From an uncultured Faecalibacterium sp. (lineage in GTDB: Bacteria; Bacillota; Clostridia; Oscillospirales; Ruminococcaceae): a stretch of 64,000 bases of DNA. Shown here piece after piece: positions 63,684 to 64,000 of this stretch. The stretch covers positions 19,397 through 83,396 of the forward strand of contig CAKSWU010000008.1 of NCBI GenBank assembly GCA_934513205.1. Reading direction: 5' to 3'. Every line of letters begins with the position of its first letter. Within the stretch, counting starts at the first letter, position 1. The position numbers and the translations under genes are program-made. The notes beneath the pieces are model-generated. The model was given only the letters and a program-made list of their open reading frames with translations. It was not told the DNA's origin and made no database searches.

Positions 63684-63690
63684 GCACCCC

Positions 63691-63724
63691 ATGCACGGCG
63701 CTCTCCCGGCGGAGCTGAGTCCCT
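63691..63724 (-). repeat. Partial tRNA-like repeat, copy A (5' half only)
   Basis: Only the acceptor 5' strand, D arm and part of the anticodon arm are present, compared with the complete copy B; the 3' half is lost at the boundary with the upstream terminator. Confidence 0.7.
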
Positions 63725-63748
63725 CACTCGTTTGGCAGCAACAAAAAG

Positions 63749-63786
63749 AAAAGCACCATACTTCCTGCGAAGTACAGTGCTTTTTT
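63749..63786 (-). terminator. Terminator hairpin of tRNA-like copy B
   Basis: AAAGCAC and ACTTC arms pair with GAAGT and GTGCTTT around an internal loop; minus-strand T run follows. Confidence 0.75.
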
Positions 63787-63868
63787 GGTGGAGAATACCG
63801 GGCCGATTCAAATCACGGTGAACTCTTGCAGTCCATGCACGGCGCTCTCCCGGCGGAGCTAAGTCCCT
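63786..63868 (-). repeat. tRNA-like repeat, copy B (complete)
   Basis: 83 bases on the minus strand ending in an encoded CCA (63786-63788). It has a partly paired acceptor (5 of 7), the conserved T8-A9, a good D arm (GCTC/GAGC with GG in the loop), an anticodon arm whose loop reads ATGGACT, and a degraded T arm with TTTGAAT in the loop. It resembles tRNA-Ala except for these defects. Not called a functional tRNA because the T and acceptor arms are broken. Confidence 0.72.
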
Positions 63869-63891
63869 CACTCGTTTGGCAGCAACAAAAG

Positions 63892-63928
63892 AAAAGCACC
63901 ATACTTCCTGCGAAGTACAGTGCTTTTT
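63892..63928 (-). terminator. Terminator hairpin of tRNA-like copy C
   Basis: Same hairpin as copy B with one fewer base in each homopolymer tract. Confidence 0.75.
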
Positions 63929-64000
63929 GGTGGAGAATACCGGGCCGATTCAAATCACGGTGAACTCTTGCAGTCCATGCACGGCGCTCTCCCGGCGGAG
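63928..64000 (-). repeat. tRNA-like repeat, copy C (runs off window edge)
   Basis: Identical to copy B as far as it can be read; units repeat every 144 then 142 bases, the difference coming from two one-base homopolymer deletions. The array probably continues beyond the window. Confidence 0.75.

Noticed and set aside
63786..63868. A functional tRNA-Ala or tRNA-Ser gene
   Set aside because: The T stem is unpaired, two acceptor pairs are mismatched and the anticodon arm has an extra base; kept as a tRNA-like repeat instead.
1..64000. CRISPR array, insertion sequence or prophage
   Set aside because: No regularly spaced short repeats with unique spacers, no transposase and no phage structural genes were found; the only tandem repeat is the tRNA-like array at the right edge.

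Overview
The window looks like chromosomal DNA of a GC-rich member of the Oscillospiraceae/Ruminococcaceae, closest in gene content and style to Faecalibacterium. This is inferred from family knowledge and gene order; no database search was possible. Supporting signs are the SCIFF peptide with its radical SAM/SPASM maturase, a YqzL-RecO-MutS2 neighbourhood, a selenium-dependent molybdenum hydroxylase locus, and consensus housekeeping promoters next to Firmicutes-type Shine-Dalgarno sites.

Layout. Bases 1-5700 carry the end of a penicillin-binding transpeptidase, secG, rnr and an oleate hydratase. Bases 5900-12800 carry a Tat-exported 5'-nucleotidase, tRNA-Gln, an AT-rich membrane/coiled-coil orphan gene, a DUF2508-like gene, the SCIFF precursor, its maturase and an Orn/Lys/Arg decarboxylase-like enzyme. 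Bases 12890-16550 hold a DUF3794-LysM (SipL-like) protein, azlC-azlD and a sugar reductase. Bases 16700-28140 are a near-complete selenium-molybdenum hydroxylase island: NCS2 purine permease, MocA-like transferase, three hydroxylase subunits, YqeC, SelD, YedF, a cysteine desulfurase, DUF3343, XdhC and YqeB. SelD makes selenophosphate, the desulfurase, DUF3343 protein and YedF probably mobilise Se/S, and MocA, XdhC, YqeB and YqeC probably mature the molybdenum enzyme that acts on the imported purine.

Bases 28200-35200 hold a PadR/DUF2812 pair with a clear operator and then phoH-ybeY-era-yqzL-recO-mutS2. Bases 35300-43260 hold an amidase, then a minus-strand block: Xer-type recombinase, radA, two membrane proteins, yajC, tgt and queA. 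Divergently, asd-dapA-dapB-capA-ACT form a lysine/diaminopimelate segment, followed by an orphan PTS IIB-IIA protein and tRNA-Leu. Bases 49300-58100 (minus strand) hold pncB, guaB, a candidate structured RNA, an acyl-ACP thioesterase and potABCD. Bases 58150-62450 hold a GldA/GldF/GldG/DUF4340-type ABC system, then rpmE with a structured leader and a small membrane protein. The right edge is a tandem array of tRNA-like repeats, each followed by a terminator hairpin.

The observations most worth following up are the terminal tRNA-derived tandem array, the promoter-hairpin-terminator RNA between guaB and the thioesterase, the attenuated SCIFF precursor/maturase locus, the selenium-hydroxylase island with its permuted XdhC and unusual SelD motif, and the PadR double operator.
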